This document shows positions 25,430 through 35,001 of a DNA stretch of 64,000 bases, piece by piece; position 1 is the stretch's first letter, and every line of letters begins with the position of its first letter. The stretch comes from a bacterium 1XD21-13 (GTDB lineage Bacteria > Bacillota > Clostridia > Lachnospirales > Lachnospiraceae). Location of the stretch: NCBI GenBank assembly GCA_009917555.1, contig QZDX01000021.1, positions 1 through 64,000 on the forward strand. Reading direction: 5' to 3'. The translations under genes were made by a program, and so were the position numbers. A model generated the notes under the pieces. The model saw nothing but the letters and a program-made list of their open reading frames with translations. It did no database searches and was not told the origin of the DNA.

Positions 25430-25747
25430 ATGCAGAGAAAAGTCATCGTAAACAAAAAAGAGTATACCATGCCGAAAATGTCAATCGACACCTATATGGA
25501 CTATCTGGAATTGTCGGAGCAGATTGACACAAAGAAACGGTATACAAAACAGGACATTGAGGCGATGGTGCTGTTCGTGTGCAAGGCATACGGAGACCAG
25601 TTCACCGCCGAGGAACTCAAGGACGTGGAAAGCGGTCTTGATGCTGCGGGAATCATTATGGAGTTCCAGTTCATTGACGTGGGTGTCGGTGAGGAACTTG
25701 CTCGCCGTATGGAGAAGATGCAGAAAAATTTTCAGAGTGGCAAGTGA
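25430..25747 (+). CDS. Tail assembly chaperone G
   Basis: 105 aa, between the tube and tape-measure genes, the standard location. Sequence: NKKEYTMPKMSIDTYMDYL, RYTKQDIEAMVLFVCKAYG. The 3' end has a -1 slippery heptamer (A AAT TTT, 25726-25732) that would fuse it to the next frame. AGGAGGG lies 8 nt before the ATG. Confidence 0.8.
   Translation: MQRKVIVNKKEYTMPKMSIDTYMDYLELSEQIDTKKRYTKQDIEAMVLFVCKAYGDQFTAEELKDVESGLDAAGIIMEFQFIDVGVGEELARRMEKMQKNFQSGK
25726..25732 (+). promoter_or_regulatory. Probable -1 ribosomal frameshift site (A AAT TTT)
   Basis: In the frame of the G chaperone the heptamer is A AAT TTT, an X XXY YYZ pattern. A -1 slip would read on as SEWQVIPEIEITCRGG and join the G protein to the downstream frame 13 nt before the G stop. 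The downstream frame has no ribosome site of its own. Confidence 0.6.
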
Positions 25748-26268
25748 TTCCGGAAATTGAAATCACTTGCAGGGGAGGAACGGTTTTCATCAATTCCGTG
25801 ACGGTGGAGCAGTACAAGAAATATGTGAGCCTCATGGAGAGGAACGATTCCGACCGGATAACGGATGCGATGTTCTTCAACAAGAAAATCATTCAGGAAA
25901 TTTTCGGCAACCGGATGTCTCTTGCGGAACTGGGAGGGGCAGAGGTCATCGAATTTATGACAGCAGCAAAGGGAATCCATTTCATCATGCAGGATGTCAT
26001 TTCGGAAAAGCTGCTCACGATTGTGGATGTCGAGCCGATAGAGCGGGAGGCATCCGCATTTGATGAATACGACGTTGAGAACGGGTATGAGGACGACGTG
26101 GAAACCGAGGAGAACCCGTGGAAATCCTGCGGGGAGATTCTTGACAGGGTCATAAAAATAGCAATCCGTCTATTGAAAAACTCATACAGCCAATGTATGA
26201 GGGAGGACATCGTCTCCCTTTTGGAATATCTGAAATTTGAGTTAGACACGGTAAATGAAAACAAATAA
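25744..26268 (+). CDS. Tail assembly chaperone T (made as GT fusion)
   Basis: 174-aa frame counted from GTG 25744, which overlaps the G stop; no Shine-Dalgarno site precedes it. The product is probably a G-T fusion by -1 frameshifting at 25726. The sequence has IEITCRGGTVFINSVTVEQY, then an acidic middle (VENGYEDDVETEENP) and a helical end. The GT protein coats the tape measure during tail assembly. Confidence 0.78.
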   Translation: MIPEIEITCRGGTVFINSVTVEQYKKYVSLMERNDSDRITDAMFFNKKIIQEIFGNRMSLAELGGAEVIEFMTAAKGIHFIMQDVISEKLLTIVDVEPIEREASAFDEYDVENGYEDDVETEENPWKSCGEILDRVIKIAIRLLKNSYSQCMREDIVSLLEYLKFELDTVNENK

Positions 26269-26306
26269 ATCCGGCAGCAGACAGGACACGGGGAGGAGGT
26301 GAGAGC

Positions 26307-29300
26307 GTGGCACATACAAGCGTCAAGATTACCGCAAATTCAAGCGATTACCGGACACAGATGAAATCGGCAGCAGCGCAGATGAAAGAACTGTCAAGCG
26401 AATATTCCCTTGCAGCTACACGGGCAAAGCTGTTCGGTTCTGCTACGGACGCACTCAAGGCGAAAGCCGAATCCCTCACACAGAAAGTCACCGTGCAAAA
26501 GAACATCGTGCAGATGAACAGGGAGCAGCAGGAACGCCTCACGGAGCAGTTGGGAAAGCAAAAGACAAAGCAGGAGGAACTCAAGGCAAAGGTCGAGGCT
26601 GCAAAGAAAGCGTATGAGGACGAGAAAAAGGCAACCGGAGAAAATTCAGACGCAACGAAAGAACTGAAAGAGGCACTTGACAAAGTTGAGCAGGAGTTCA
26701 AGGAAAATGAAACCGCAATCGGCAGGACGGAGACGGCTCTTTCAAGGCAGACCGTAAGTGCGAACAGGGCAGAGACCGCCCTCATGGAAATGGAGGCGGA
26801 ACTTGAGGACGTAAACAGGGAATTAAAGAACCATAAACTCAACGTGTTCGCCGACGCTTGCGACAAGGCGGGGCAGAAAATAGAGCAGTTCGGGAAAAGG
26901 ATGACCGTTGTTTCTGCGGGGCTTGCCACGTTTGCGACGGCATCGGCAAAGATGGCGGTGGATTTCGAGGACGCAATCGCCAAAGTGTCAACCATCATGG
27001 ACGAGGGCGTGATGTCCGTGGATGAAATGGAGGACGCAATCATCGGTCTATCGAACGAGACGGGGATTGCAGCCGGAGACATTGCGGACAACGTATACAA
27101 CGCCATAAGCGCAGGGCAGGGCACAGCGGATGCGGTGAATTTCGTGAGGGAATCGACGAAACTTGCGACGGCGGGGTTTGCGGAATCCGGAGACACGCTT
27201 GACATTCTAACAACGATTCTCAATGCGTATGGACTTGAGGCAGAAAAGGTCACGGAAGTCTCTGACATGTTAGTCCAGACACAGAATCTAGGAAAGACGA
27301 CCGTTTCCGAGTTGTCGTCTGCTATGGGAAAGGTGATTCCGACCGCAAACGCAAACGGTGTCGCCCTTGACCAGTTGTGCGCCGGATATGCAATCATGAC
27401 GGCAAACGGTGTCGCCACGGCAGAGACGACCACCTACATGAACTCAATGCTCAATGAGTTGGGAAAGACGGGCAGTACGACGGACGTGATTCTGCGGGAA
27501 AAGACAGGGAAGTCATTCAGCGAACTCATGGCGAGCGGTTCAAGCCTTGCGGACGTGCTGCAAATCATAGACGGGGCAGCGAAAGAAGAAAACCTCACCA
27601 TGAGCGACATGTTCTCCTCTGCGGAGGCAGCAAAGGCGGGGCTTATCCTGTTAGGAGACAGCGCAGATTCATTCAACGGAACACTGAAAGAAATGAGGCA
27701 GTCAACAGGTGCGACGGACACGGCATTTGAGAAGATGCAGACGACCTCATATGACATTAAAATCGCAATGAATGAACTGAAAAACACCGTGCTGCAATTC
27801 GGGCAGACAATCATGTCATCCGCTGCACCGTTGGTCGAACAGTTCACGGAAAAGGTACATACATTGTGCGAATGGTTCGGCTCACTGGACGAGGGGCAGC
27901 AGCAGACCATACTCAAGATAGGGATGTTCACGGCAGCGGTAGGACCCGCAGCAATCGGAATCGGGAAGTTTGCACAAGGCATTTCATCGACGATTAAGGC
28001 GGGGCAGAACTTAGTCTCCGGCATTTCCTCCATCATTGCGAAAATCACGGCGAAAACAGCAGCGACGGCAGCGGGAACGGCAGCAGACACGGCGGGAACG
28101 GCAGCGACGGCAGCGCACACGGTCGCAACGGCAGCGTCAACAACAGCGACAACGGCATCAACGGTCGCAACAAAGGCACTGGGGTTCGCAATGAAAGCAT
28201 TGCCTATTTTAGCAATCGCCGGACTGATTGCCGGACTTGTGGCATGGTTAGTCGATTTATATAAAAACAATGAGCAGTTCAGAGAGGCAGTAAAAAGAGT
28301 TTGGGAGACGGTAAAGTCCGCATTTGGAAACATACTTGAAATCTTTAAAAAAGTCGGGGAAGTGGTCGGGCAGGTATTCGGAAAAGTAAAAGAAGTCATC
28401 GGAAACGCTATGAGCGCAGCAAAGGACACGGTTGCCGAAAAGCTGAACAATATCAAATCCGCATATGAAGAAAACGGAGGAGGTATCAAGGGCGTTGTGG
28501 CAGCAGGATGGGAGGGAATCAAAGGGTATTACACCGCAGGTTTTTCTTTCATCGACAATCTGACCGGAGGGAAACTGACAGAAATCAAAAACAAATTTTT
28601 AGATTCCGGAATCGGGCAGGCGGTGTCAAAGGCGTTTAACGGAATCAAGAACACGGTGTCAACGGTCATGACGGCGGCAGTTGACACGGCAAAGGAAAAG
28701 CTGAACAACATGAAATCCGCATACGAGGAAAACGGGGGCGGTATCAAGGGCGTTGTGGCAGCAGGATGGGAGGGAATCAAAGGCTACTACACCGCAGGGT
28801 TTTCTTTCATCGACAATCTGACCGGAGGGAAACTTTCGGGAATCAAGAATAAATTTTCTGAAAAACTGGGGGAAATCAAAGGGGCGGTCGGCGAAAAGCT
28901 ATCGGCAGTCAAAGACACGGTAAAACAGAAATGGAATGATATACAGGTAAGCTATGAGGAGGGCGGTGGAGGCGTTGCCGGAGTTCTTGAGGTGATATTT
29001 GACCAACAGGCTGAACTTGTGCGAGGGGCGTTCGACGTGATTCAGAACATCACGGGAATCAACATGGAGGGCGTGAAAGAAAAGGTCGTCACTTTCATTC
29101 AGAAAATCCGGAACACGGTCGTCGATTTCGTCTATGAATTACCGAACAAAGTCAAGAGCGGGCTGCAAAGTGTAAGGGATGCGGTCGCAAATGCGTTCGA
29201 GACGATAAAGAATGTCATCACAGTGGCTCTTATGGCTATAAAAGAGGTCATCAGCGCAGCCGTTTCCATCATCACGTTGCCGTTCCGGTTCATTTGGGAG

Positions 29301-30653
29301 AACTGCAAGGCGGTTGTCATCGAGGTATGGGAGGCGATACGGGAAAAGGTTCAGACCGCAATCACGGCGGTGCAGGAGACCATTTCACGAATCATGACAG
29401 GCATTAAAACGGTGATGGTGGAGGCGTGGGATTCCATCAAGAGGAAAGTCGAGACGGTGCTTGAGAACCTAAAAATAATTATAAAGACGGTTTTCGATTT
29501 CTTCTACTCAAGAATTGAGTTTGTGCTGCAATCCATTTTAAACATCATCACAACGATATGGACGGCAATCAAGACCAACGTGGAGACGATTCTTTCGGGG
29601 ATGCGGGAGTTTATCGAGACCACCTGGACGGCAATCAAGACCAATGTGACAGTGATTGTCAATGCGGTCAAGATGGTGCTGACAACCGTATGGAACGCCA
29701 TCAAAACGACGGTCACAACGATAGTCAATGCTATCATGACCACGGTTACAACGGTTTGGAACACAATCAAAACCAACGTGACAACGATAATCAATGCCAT
29801 AAAGACGGTGCTGACAACCGTATGGAACGCCATCAAAATAACGGTCACAACGGTAGTCAATGCCATCATGACCACGGTTACAACGGTTTGGAATACCATC
29901 AAGAACAATATAACGACGGCTCTCAATGCGATAAAGGCGACCGTGACAGCCGTATGGAACGCCATCAGCAGCACGATTTCATCCGTACTCAATGCGATAC
30001 GGGCGACGGTTGCAAATATATTCAATGCAATACAAAGCACGACGATGACCGTGTGGAACGCCATCAAGACGGCAATCAGCACGGCAGTCAATACGGCAAG
30101 GACAGCGGTGTCAACGGCGGTGAACGCCATCAGCAGCACCGTGAGCAGCGTGTTCAATGCCTTAAAATCGACCGTTTCAAATATATGGAACGGCATCAAG
30201 TCGGCAATCGAAACACCGATAAACGCTGCGAAAAATGCGGTGAAGAACGCCATTGATGCAATGAAAAACGCCTTTAATTTTGAGTGGTCATTGCCGAAAT
30301 TAAAACTCCCGCACTTTTCAATTTCCGGTTCGTTCAGTCTGAACCCGCCGTCCGTTCCAAAATTCGGAATCGAATGGTACAAGACAGGCGGTATCATGAC
30401 GAACCCGACCGTGTTCGGGATGAACGGCACACGGCTCATGGTCGGGGGTGAGGCAGGGGCAGAGGCAATCTTGCCATTAAGTGAGTTTTATGCAAAGCTG
30501 AACCACATGCTTGACCGGAAAATAGATGCAATCAATCAGCAGATAAAGGCGCATGTCGAGGTTCACACATACATCGACAGCGATGAAGTGTCGAACCGTA
30601 CAACGGAAAAGGTCAGTGACAACCTAGCAGTCGAAAAGATAAAGAGGAGGTAA
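26307..30653 (+). CDS. Tail tape measure protein
   Basis: 1448 aa, setting tail length. Coiled coil at residues about 20-170, then the TP901-type core: VSTIMDEGVMSVDEMEDAII, LSNETGIAAGDIADNVYNAI and TSYDIKIAMNELKNTVLQFG. Around 540-650 are Ala/Thr-rich hydrophobic segments (WLVDLYKNN after a membrane-like stretch). Two copies of a ~45-residue unit with VVAAGWEGIKGYYTAGFSF lie near 710-850. Residues about 1070-1310 are a long run of 'TVWNAIKTTVTTIVNAI'-like repeats. GTG start with GGGGAGGAGGTG upstream. Confidence 0.95.
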   Translation: MAHTSVKITANSSDYRTQMKSAAAQMKELSSEYSLAATRAKLFGSATDALKAKAESLTQKVTVQKNIVQMNREQQERLTEQLGKQKTKQEELKAKVEAAKKAYEDEKKATGENSDATKELKEALDKVEQEFKENETAIGRTETALSRQTVSANRAETALMEMEAELEDVNRELKNHKLNVFADACDKAGQKIEQFGKRMTVVSAGLATFATASAKMAVDFEDAIAKVSTIMDEGVMSVDEMEDAIIGLSNETGIAAGDIADNVYNAISAGQGTADAVNFVRESTKLATAGFAESGDTLDILTTILNAYGLEAEKVTEVSDMLVQTQNLGKTTVSELSSAMGKVIPTANANGVALDQLCAGYAIMTANGVATAETTTYMNSMLNELGKTGSTTDVILREKTGKSFSELMASGSSLADVLQIIDGAAKEENLTMSDMFSSAEAAKAGLILLGDSADSFNGTLKEMRQSTGATDTAFEKMQTTSYDIKIAMNELKNTVLQFGQTIMSSAAPLVEQFTEKVHTLCEWFGSLDEGQQQTILKIGMFTAAVGPAAIGIGKFAQGISSTIKAGQNLVSGISSIIAKITAKTAATAAGTAADTAGTAATAAHTVATAASTTATTASTVATKALGFAMKALPILAIAGLIAGLVAWLVDLYKNNEQFREAVKRVWETVKSAFGNILEIFKKVGEVVGQVFGKVKEVIGNAMSAAKDTVAEKLNNIKSAYEENGGGIKGVVAAGWEGIKGYYTAGFSFIDNLTGGKLTEIKNKFLDSGIGQAVSKAFNGIKNTVSTVMTAAVDTAKEKLNNMKSAYEENGGGIKGVVAAGWEGIKGYYTAGFSFIDNLTGGKLSGIKNKFSEKLGEIKGAVGEKLSAVKDTVKQKWNDIQVSYEEGGGGVAGVLEVIFDQQAELVRGAFDVIQNITGINMEGVKEKVVTFIQKIRNTVVDFVYELPNKVKSGLQSVRDAVANAFETIKNVITVALMAIKEVISAAVSIITLPFRFIWENCKAVVIEVWEAIREKVQTAITAVQETISRIMTGIKTVMVEAWDSIKRKVETVLENLKIIIKTVFDFFYSRIEFVLQSILNIITTIWTAIKTNVETILSGMREFIETTWTAIKTNVTVIVNAVKMVLTTVWNAIKTTVTTIVNAIMTTVTTVWNTIKTNVTTIINAIKTVLTTVWNAIKITVTTVVNAIMTTVTTVWNTIKNNITTALNAIKATVTAVWNAISSTISSVLNAIRATVANIFNAIQSTTMTVWNAIKTAISTAVNTARTAVSTAVNAISSTVSSVFNALKSTVSNIWNGIKSAIETPINAAKNAVKNAIDAMKNAFNFEWSLPKLKLPHFSISGSFSLNPPSVPKFGIEWYKTGGIMTNPTVFGMNGTRLMVGGEAGAEAILPLSEFYAKLNHMLDRKIDAINQQIKAHVEVHTYIDSDEVSNRTTEKVSDNLAVEKIKRR
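28435..28850. repeat. Duplicated ~155-bp unit in the tape measure gene
   Basis: The copies at about 28435-28590 and 28693-28850 (offset 258 bp) code for GEEN-type SAYEENGGGIKGVVAAG, WEGIKGYYTAGF and FIDNLTGGKL with very few differences, mostly at third codon positions. An internal duplication that would lengthen the tail. Confidence 0.85.
29520..30250. repeat. Degenerate tandem repeats (11-residue period) in the tape measure gene
   Basis: Repeated units of about 33 bp coding for VWNAIKTTVTT and IVNAIMTTVTT, around twenty in all. The 11-residue period fits a right-handed coiled coil. The repetition leaves long open frames in other frames and on the other strand that are not genes. Confidence 0.85.
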
Positions 30654-30656
30654 GCG

Positions 30657-31364
30657 ATGAAGATTGACGAGACAGACATCCGGACATACAGTGCGAAACA
30701 GTTGACCGTTGACTATACGCTGCCCTCCACGGCGGTGAGCGTTGACATGTTCGACGGCGCACTGATTCCGTCAGAGGGTGAGACACACACACCGCTTTCG
30801 GGTGTCACGGTGGGCGTTCTGTTCAGAGGCAGGACAAGAGACGAGGTGCAGCGTTATGTCAGTGATTTCAATGCAATGCTGCAAAAAGGCGTTGCGCTCA
30901 CTCTGGACGGATATTCAAGGCGGTTCAAAGGGTATATGACAGGGAACACACTCTCAAAGACCATTACAAAAGGGAGGTACACGGCAGACTTTACATTCAC
31001 GGGGTACTGGTTCAGTGAGACGGTGACGCTCACATGGGAGAATGTTCATGAGGTGGAGTTTGAGGCAGCAGGAAACAGGTGGTCTCCGTGCAGGATAACA
31101 ATCACGGCGACGGAGTACATTGAGGAAATGAGAATCAACGGCTTTTCGGATGAAATTATCATCCACACGATTCCGAGAGGGGCGACGGTCATCATTGACG
31201 GGGAAAAAGGATTCGTCACGATTGACGGGGAAAACAAGTTCAAGGATGTCGAGGGAATGATGGAGTTTCCGTTCTTAAAGACTGGGGAGGCGAAAAGCCA
31301 CCACCTCATATTTTCGGATAAAAACGCAATCGTGACGATTGAATACAATCCGATGTGGCTCTAG
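30657..31364 (+). CDS. Distal tail protein (Dit)
   Basis: 235 aa. YTLPSTAVSVDMFDGALIPS, FRGRTRDEVQRYVSDFNAML and DGYSRRFKGYMTGNTLSK are typical for the Dit family: an N-terminal beta domain forming the baseplate hub ring. The C-terminal half holds a galectin-like strand set (IIIHTIPRGATVIIDGEKGF). Gene order tape measure, Dit, Tal fits siphoviruses of Firmicutes. Confidence 0.85.
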   Translation: MKIDETDIRTYSAKQLTVDYTLPSTAVSVDMFDGALIPSEGETHTPLSGVTVGVLFRGRTRDEVQRYVSDFNAMLQKGVALTLDGYSRRFKGYMTGNTLSKTITKGRYTADFTFTGYWFSETVTLTWENVHEVEFEAAGNRWSPCRITITATEYIEEMRINGFSDEIIIHTIPRGATVIIDGEKGFVTIDGENKFKDVEGMMEFPFLKTGEAKSHHLIFSDKNAIVTIEYNPMWL

Positions 31365-31374
31365 GGGGTGCAAC

Positions 31375-32385
31375 ATGGAACTTTTCAATGACATGCACGA
31401 AAAGGTGTGCAACCTGTCCGGAATAAAAGAAATCTGCATCACAAGCACTTTGAAAACAGGAGACAGGGAAATCTCTTTCCAGTACCGGAAAGATAACACC
31501 TATGCAAAAGGAATCAAAGAGGAGGCATATATCAGAACCAACGAGGACGAGTTCGTCATCAAACAGATTGAGCCGTCCGGCGACTGGTATAAATGCACCG
31601 GAATGATGAACGTCGAGGAAATGGAGGGTAGGCAGTTCCCCGCCGGATTTGAGACCGTGGAAAAGACTGCGGAGGACTGCTGCAATGAGGCAATAGCCGG
31701 AACGGGATGGACGGTCACGTTCTGCGGGGTAAAGAAAAAACGCACGGTCAGAATCGAACAGAACTGTTCGGCGTGGGATGTGGTGCAGCAGGTCATCAGC
31801 ACATATCGGTGTGAAATCAAGTTCGATTCCATCCATAAGGGAATCGCAATCTATGAGCAGATAGGCGAGGACAGGGGAGCGTATTTCATGGAACGGCTGA
31901 ATTTGAAAAGATTGCAGATACAGTCAAATTCATATAATTTCTGCACAAGGCTAATCTGCATCGGCAAAGACGGATTGATGCTCAACATCGGGGGAAAGAA
32001 CTATCTTGAGAATTATCAGTATTCGAGGAAAGTCAAGACCTGCACATGGAAAGATGAAAGATACACAGACGAGGAATCCTTGCGGGAGGACGGGGAGGCG
32101 AAACTGGATGAACTGTCAAAGCCTTATAAATCATATACGGCAGACATCGTCAATCTTGTGGAGGCGGTGCAGGACGAGGAGGAAAGAGAGCGTTATCGGG
32201 AAGTATTCGACATAGCACTGGGAGACACGGTTCTCTTGATGTCAAAGTCAACGGGCATACGGGAAAGACACCGAATCGTGAAGATGTACCAGTACCCGCA
32301 GACGAGGTCAAAAAACAAGGTGGAACTTGCGAACACGAGGCTTTCTTTTGAGGAGGTTCAGAAAACGGAGCAGGAATTGTCATAA
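31375..32385 (+). CDS. Tail-associated hub protein (Tal-like, prophage endopeptidase tail domain)
   Basis: 337 aa following Dit. Sequence MELFNDMHEKVCNLSG, DREISFQYRKDNTYAKGI, YTADIVNLVEAVQDEEERER and LGDTVLLMSKSTGIRERHRI match the gp44/Tal hub fold. It closes the tail tip. I chose ATG 31375 with GGGGG 5-6 nt upstream; the longer frame from 31339 lacks support. No separate lysin domain is seen, so it may be only structural. Confidence 0.8.
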   Translation: MELFNDMHEKVCNLSGIKEICITSTLKTGDREISFQYRKDNTYAKGIKEEAYIRTNEDEFVIKQIEPSGDWYKCTGMMNVEEMEGRQFPAGFETVEKTAEDCCNEAIAGTGWTVTFCGVKKKRTVRIEQNCSAWDVVQQVISTYRCEIKFDSIHKGIAIYEQIGEDRGAYFMERLNLKRLQIQSNSYNFCTRLICIGKDGLMLNIGGKNYLENYQYSRKVKTCTWKDERYTDEESLREDGEAKLDELSKPYKSYTADIVNLVEAVQDEEERERYREVFDIALGDTVLLMSKSTGIRERHRIVKMYQYPQTRSKNKVELANTRLSFEEVQKTEQELS

Positions 32386-32401
32386 ACGGGGAGGTGAGGA
32401 A

Positions 32402-33244
32402 ATGCAAATCATAAGACACATAAAAGTGGATTTATACGGGGCGGTGAAACGGTTTGCGGTCGCAGCCAAGCAGATGGATATGGGTACAAGATACATCGGG
32501 GTCACGCTCATGGAGAACGGTGTCGTCTATGAGATACCGAACGACGCTGAAATCATTATCAATATGACAAAGCCGGACAGAACCCACGTCCACAACGACG
32601 GCGAAAAATCCGGAAACGAGGCTCTCGTTCCCTTGACCCGCAACATGCTCATGATTCACGGAACGGCATATTGTGAGATTCAGTTGTACCAGTACGGCGC
32701 ATTGCTGACAAGCGCAAATTTTGAGATTGAGATTTTCCCGTCGCAGAGGGATGAATCGGAGATTGTACACTCCGGAGAGTATACGAGGCTTGAGAATACG
32801 ATTCACGCAGCAAGGGAGGCGTTACAGATTGCACAGGACACGCAGAACGCTATTGATGCAGCGGAGGCGTTAAGAGCAGCAGCGGAAAAGGCGAGGGAAC
32901 TTGCGGAGCGGGCGAGGGAAATCAGAGAGAGCCGGAGGGAGGACAGCACGGCGAAAATCATTGCCGAGTGCGCCGAGACCATACGGGCAGCGGTGGAGCA
33001 GACAGAGGCGTGTCTAAAGGCGACGCAGAGGGCAGAGGAAATCATCATTTCACAGTCGGGGCTTGATGCAATACTGGCAGCAGTCCGTGACTATTATGAG
33101 CGCATCCGGCAGCTTGAAACGGACATCAACATCAACATAGACGGAGGAACACCGTTCTCAACAGATTTATTGTTGATAGATGGGGGAACACCGTTCACGA
33201 CAGATTATGACAAATACGATGCGGGGAGACCGCACACGATTTAG
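32402..33244 (+). CDS. Baseplate upper protein (BppU-like)
   Basis: 280 aa. The first ~115 residues are a BppU N-terminal beta domain (RYIGVTLMENGVVYEIPNDA, EIIINMTKPDRTHVHND). A long Ala/Glu/Arg coiled coil (about 120-235) follows, and the end repeats DGGTPF twice (IDGGTPFSTDLLLIDGGTPF). It would connect the tail tip to receptor-binding proteins. GGGGAGGTGAGGAA directly precedes the ATG. Confidence 0.8.
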   Translation: MQIIRHIKVDLYGAVKRFAVAAKQMDMGTRYIGVTLMENGVVYEIPNDAEIIINMTKPDRTHVHNDGEKSGNEALVPLTRNMLMIHGTAYCEIQLYQYGALLTSANFEIEIFPSQRDESEIVHSGEYTRLENTIHAAREALQIAQDTQNAIDAAEALRAAAEKARELAERAREIRESRREDSTAKIIAECAETIRAAVEQTEACLKATQRAEEIIISQSGLDAILAAVRDYYERIRQLETDININIDGGTPFSTDLLLIDGGTPFTTDYDKYDAGRPHTI

Positions 33245-33262
33245 GAGAGGAGTGAGGAAAGA

Positions 33263-33748
33263 ATGGCGACAGCGACAGTTAGGGTCAAGAAAGGCACGAC
33301 CGCCGAATGGATTGAAAGTCATCGGGTACTTGATGACGGGGAACTGGGGCTTGAATTGACCGCAGACGGACACCGAATCATCCGCATCGGGAACGGTGCG
33401 ACGGAGTTCATGGATTTGGAGGTTTCTTTTGACATCGAGGAGGTCAGAGAAATCAAGACGGGCATGGAGGAGAGTGTCAAGACCTATTATGAGAGCATGG
33501 TCGAAAAGGGAACGGAACTGCTTGCGGAAATGAAAGCAATGGCGACGACCGTTGAACTGGAGGACGATGCGACGGGCATCAAGTACCGGATGGGAATGTC
33601 CGGAGGAACGATGTATTTTGAGGAACTTGCGAAAGAGACGGTCGTTCCGGACACCGGAGGCAGTACGGAGGGAGAGGACACCGGAGGAGGTTCAGAGGAA
33701 TCCGGAGGAGAACCGACCGACAACACAGAACAGGAGGTAACAGAGTAA
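33263..33748 (+). CDS. Tail fibre/adaptor protein with Mtd-N-like motif
   Basis: 161 aa. The first 50 residues read RVKKGTTAEWIESHRVLDDG, ELGLELTADG and IRIGNGATEFMDLE, the 'R-x-G-T-x-A-E-W..G-E-x-G..I-x-I-G-x-G' motif common at the N-terminus of tail fibres, including DGR-target Mtd of Bordetella phage. A short helix follows and then a Gly/Glu/Thr tail. It precedes the DGR variable protein by a TAATG overlap, so the two may be parts of one receptor-binding unit. Confidence 0.7.
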   Translation: MATATVRVKKGTTAEWIESHRVLDDGELGLELTADGHRIIRIGNGATEFMDLEVSFDIEEVREIKTGMEESVKTYYESMVEKGTELLAEMKAMATTVELEDDATGIKYRMGMSGGTMYFEELAKETVVPDTGGSTEGEDTGGGSEESGGEPTDNTEQEVTE

Positions 33749-34986
33749 TGGCGACAGGCGACAGAGTATTTATGGCGAAAGAATCCACATCACAGGAGAT
33801 TCTTTCTAAGACGAATCAAATCATCGAGGCGGGCAGGGAAAAGCCGAAAAGATACGGCATGAGAATCAACCGCCTTGACAGCAATCCGGCGACCCGTGTG
33901 AAATACGTCCTTGATGCAGTCGGGATGACACCTGCGGGGATGAATTACTCCGGAGGCGGGTTCGATTATGGAGACTGGGGAGACATTTGGTTCGTAAAGA
34001 ACAACCGTCCGGTCATGCTGCGGACAGATGGAACGGTGGACTATGAACTCAATCATGAAAACCATACCTTGAAACTTTCGGGCGGTGCGTCGGATGTTGC
34101 GAAAACCTCATACGGTGGGAACGCAATGTCTGAAATCCCTCTGATTTGGGTCAAGCGGTATTCCATAGCGAATTATGATTATGTCATTTTCTGCGAAACG
34201 CAGTACGATGACACCTACAAGGCATATGCACACACCGACGCAGACGGGAACATCCTGCCCGTGACCTATTTCCCGATGTATGAGGGAGCGGTCATCAATA
34301 ACCGGATGCGTTCCCTGTCCGGACAGACACCGACAGCGTCACAGACGGACGCACAGGAGACCACGGCAGCGCAGCAGAACGGTGACAGATGGGATAAATT
34401 ATCGTTTTCGGAAATCACTCTCATGTATGAAATGTGTACGATGATTTCGTGCAACACGAACTCACAGACGAAATTCGGAAACGGATGCAGCAGTTCGGAC
34501 ACATATCTCCAAACAGGAACGCTCAACGGCAAAGGACAGTTTTTCGGCAGCACATCCACGACGGCAGCGGTCAAGATGTTCTATTGCGAGAACTTTTTCG
34601 GCAATTACTGGAAACGTCTGCGGGGGCTGCTGCTGATTAACGGCGTGTATTATATCAAGCCCGTTCCTCCGTACAATTCAGAGGGCAAGGACTACATCAA
34701 CACGGGGATGACCGTGAGCGGAACGTCCGGAGGGTATATTTCAAAGATGGAACTTGCGTCAGACATCGGCAGGATTCCGACCGTAGTGTCCGGAAGTGAA
34801 ACCACATATGAATGTGACGGGTGTTGGTTCAATAATGCGATTGTGGCAGTTGCCCTGTTCGGTGGCGACCGTGGCTACGGGTCGAGGTGCGGTTTGTCGT
34901 GCTGGCATGTGAGCAGCCCTGCGACGCGCGTGGACACGTACATCGTGGCGAGCCTTTCTTGTAAACCACCTGTGCAAGCTGCGTAA
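33748..34986 (+). CDS. DGR variable receptor-binding protein
   Basis: 412 aa, last gene of the baseplate set. The C-terminal ~130 residues have the look of a C-type-lectin/formylglycine fold typical of DGR targets (WDKLSFSEITLMYEMC, WKRLRGLLLINGVYYIKP). The variable repeat (34850-34962) covers residues 368-405. Compared with the template, 12 codons differ: residues 374, 377, 380, 385, 387, 389, 390, 394, 396, 398, 403 and 405. In the template most of them are Asn codons (AAC/AAT); here they are Asp, Tyr, Arg, Cys, His, Ser, Ser, Arg, Asp, Tyr, Leu, Cys. The stop is 24 bp after the repeat. It probably binds host surface ligands; variation would change tropism. Confidence 0.9.
   Translation: MATGDRVFMAKESTSQEILSKTNQIIEAGREKPKRYGMRINRLDSNPATRVKYVLDAVGMTPAGMNYSGGGFDYGDWGDIWFVKNNRPVMLRTDGTVDYELNHENHTLKLSGGASDVAKTSYGGNAMSEIPLIWVKRYSIANYDYVIFCETQYDDTYKAYAHTDADGNILPVTYFPMYEGAVINNRMRSLSGQTPTASQTDAQETTAAQQNGDRWDKLSFSEITLMYEMCTMISCNTNSQTKFGNGCSSSDTYLQTGTLNGKGQFFGSTSTTAAVKMFYCENFFGNYWKRLRGLLLINGVYYIKPVPPYNSEGKDYINTGMTVSGTSGGYISKMELASDIGRIPTVVSGSETTYECDGCWFNNAIVAVALFGGDRGYGSRCGLSCWHVSSPATRVDTYIVASLSCKPPVQAA
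34850..34962 (+). repeat. DGR variable repeat (VR)
   Basis: 113 bp matching the template repeat at a constant offset of 340. Differences at 34867, 34876, 34886, 34901, 34906, 34913, 34916, 34927, 34928, 34933, 34939, 34955, 34956 and 34961; all are A in the template. 14 of 26 template adenines are changed and none of the 87 other positions. Changes go to G (8), T (4) and C (2). Confidence 0.95.
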
Positions 34987-35001
34987 GCAGCCGAGGGGGA
35001 A

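Noticed and set aside
26348-28522. Two long minus-strand frames (about 360 codons each) opposite the tape measure gene
   Set aside because: Ser/Ala/Val-rich mirror frames of a helical Ala/Lys/Glu-rich gene; no starts or domains.
28435-28850. Tape measure duplication considered as a second DGR VR/TR pair
   Set aside because: Differences are mainly synonymous third-position changes in all base types, not adenine-specific.
29504-30439. 311-codon frame on the minus strand and a 232-codon plus-strand frame within the tape measure repeats
   Set aside because: Both come from the 33-bp periodicity of the repeat DNA, with low-complexity products and no ribosome sites.
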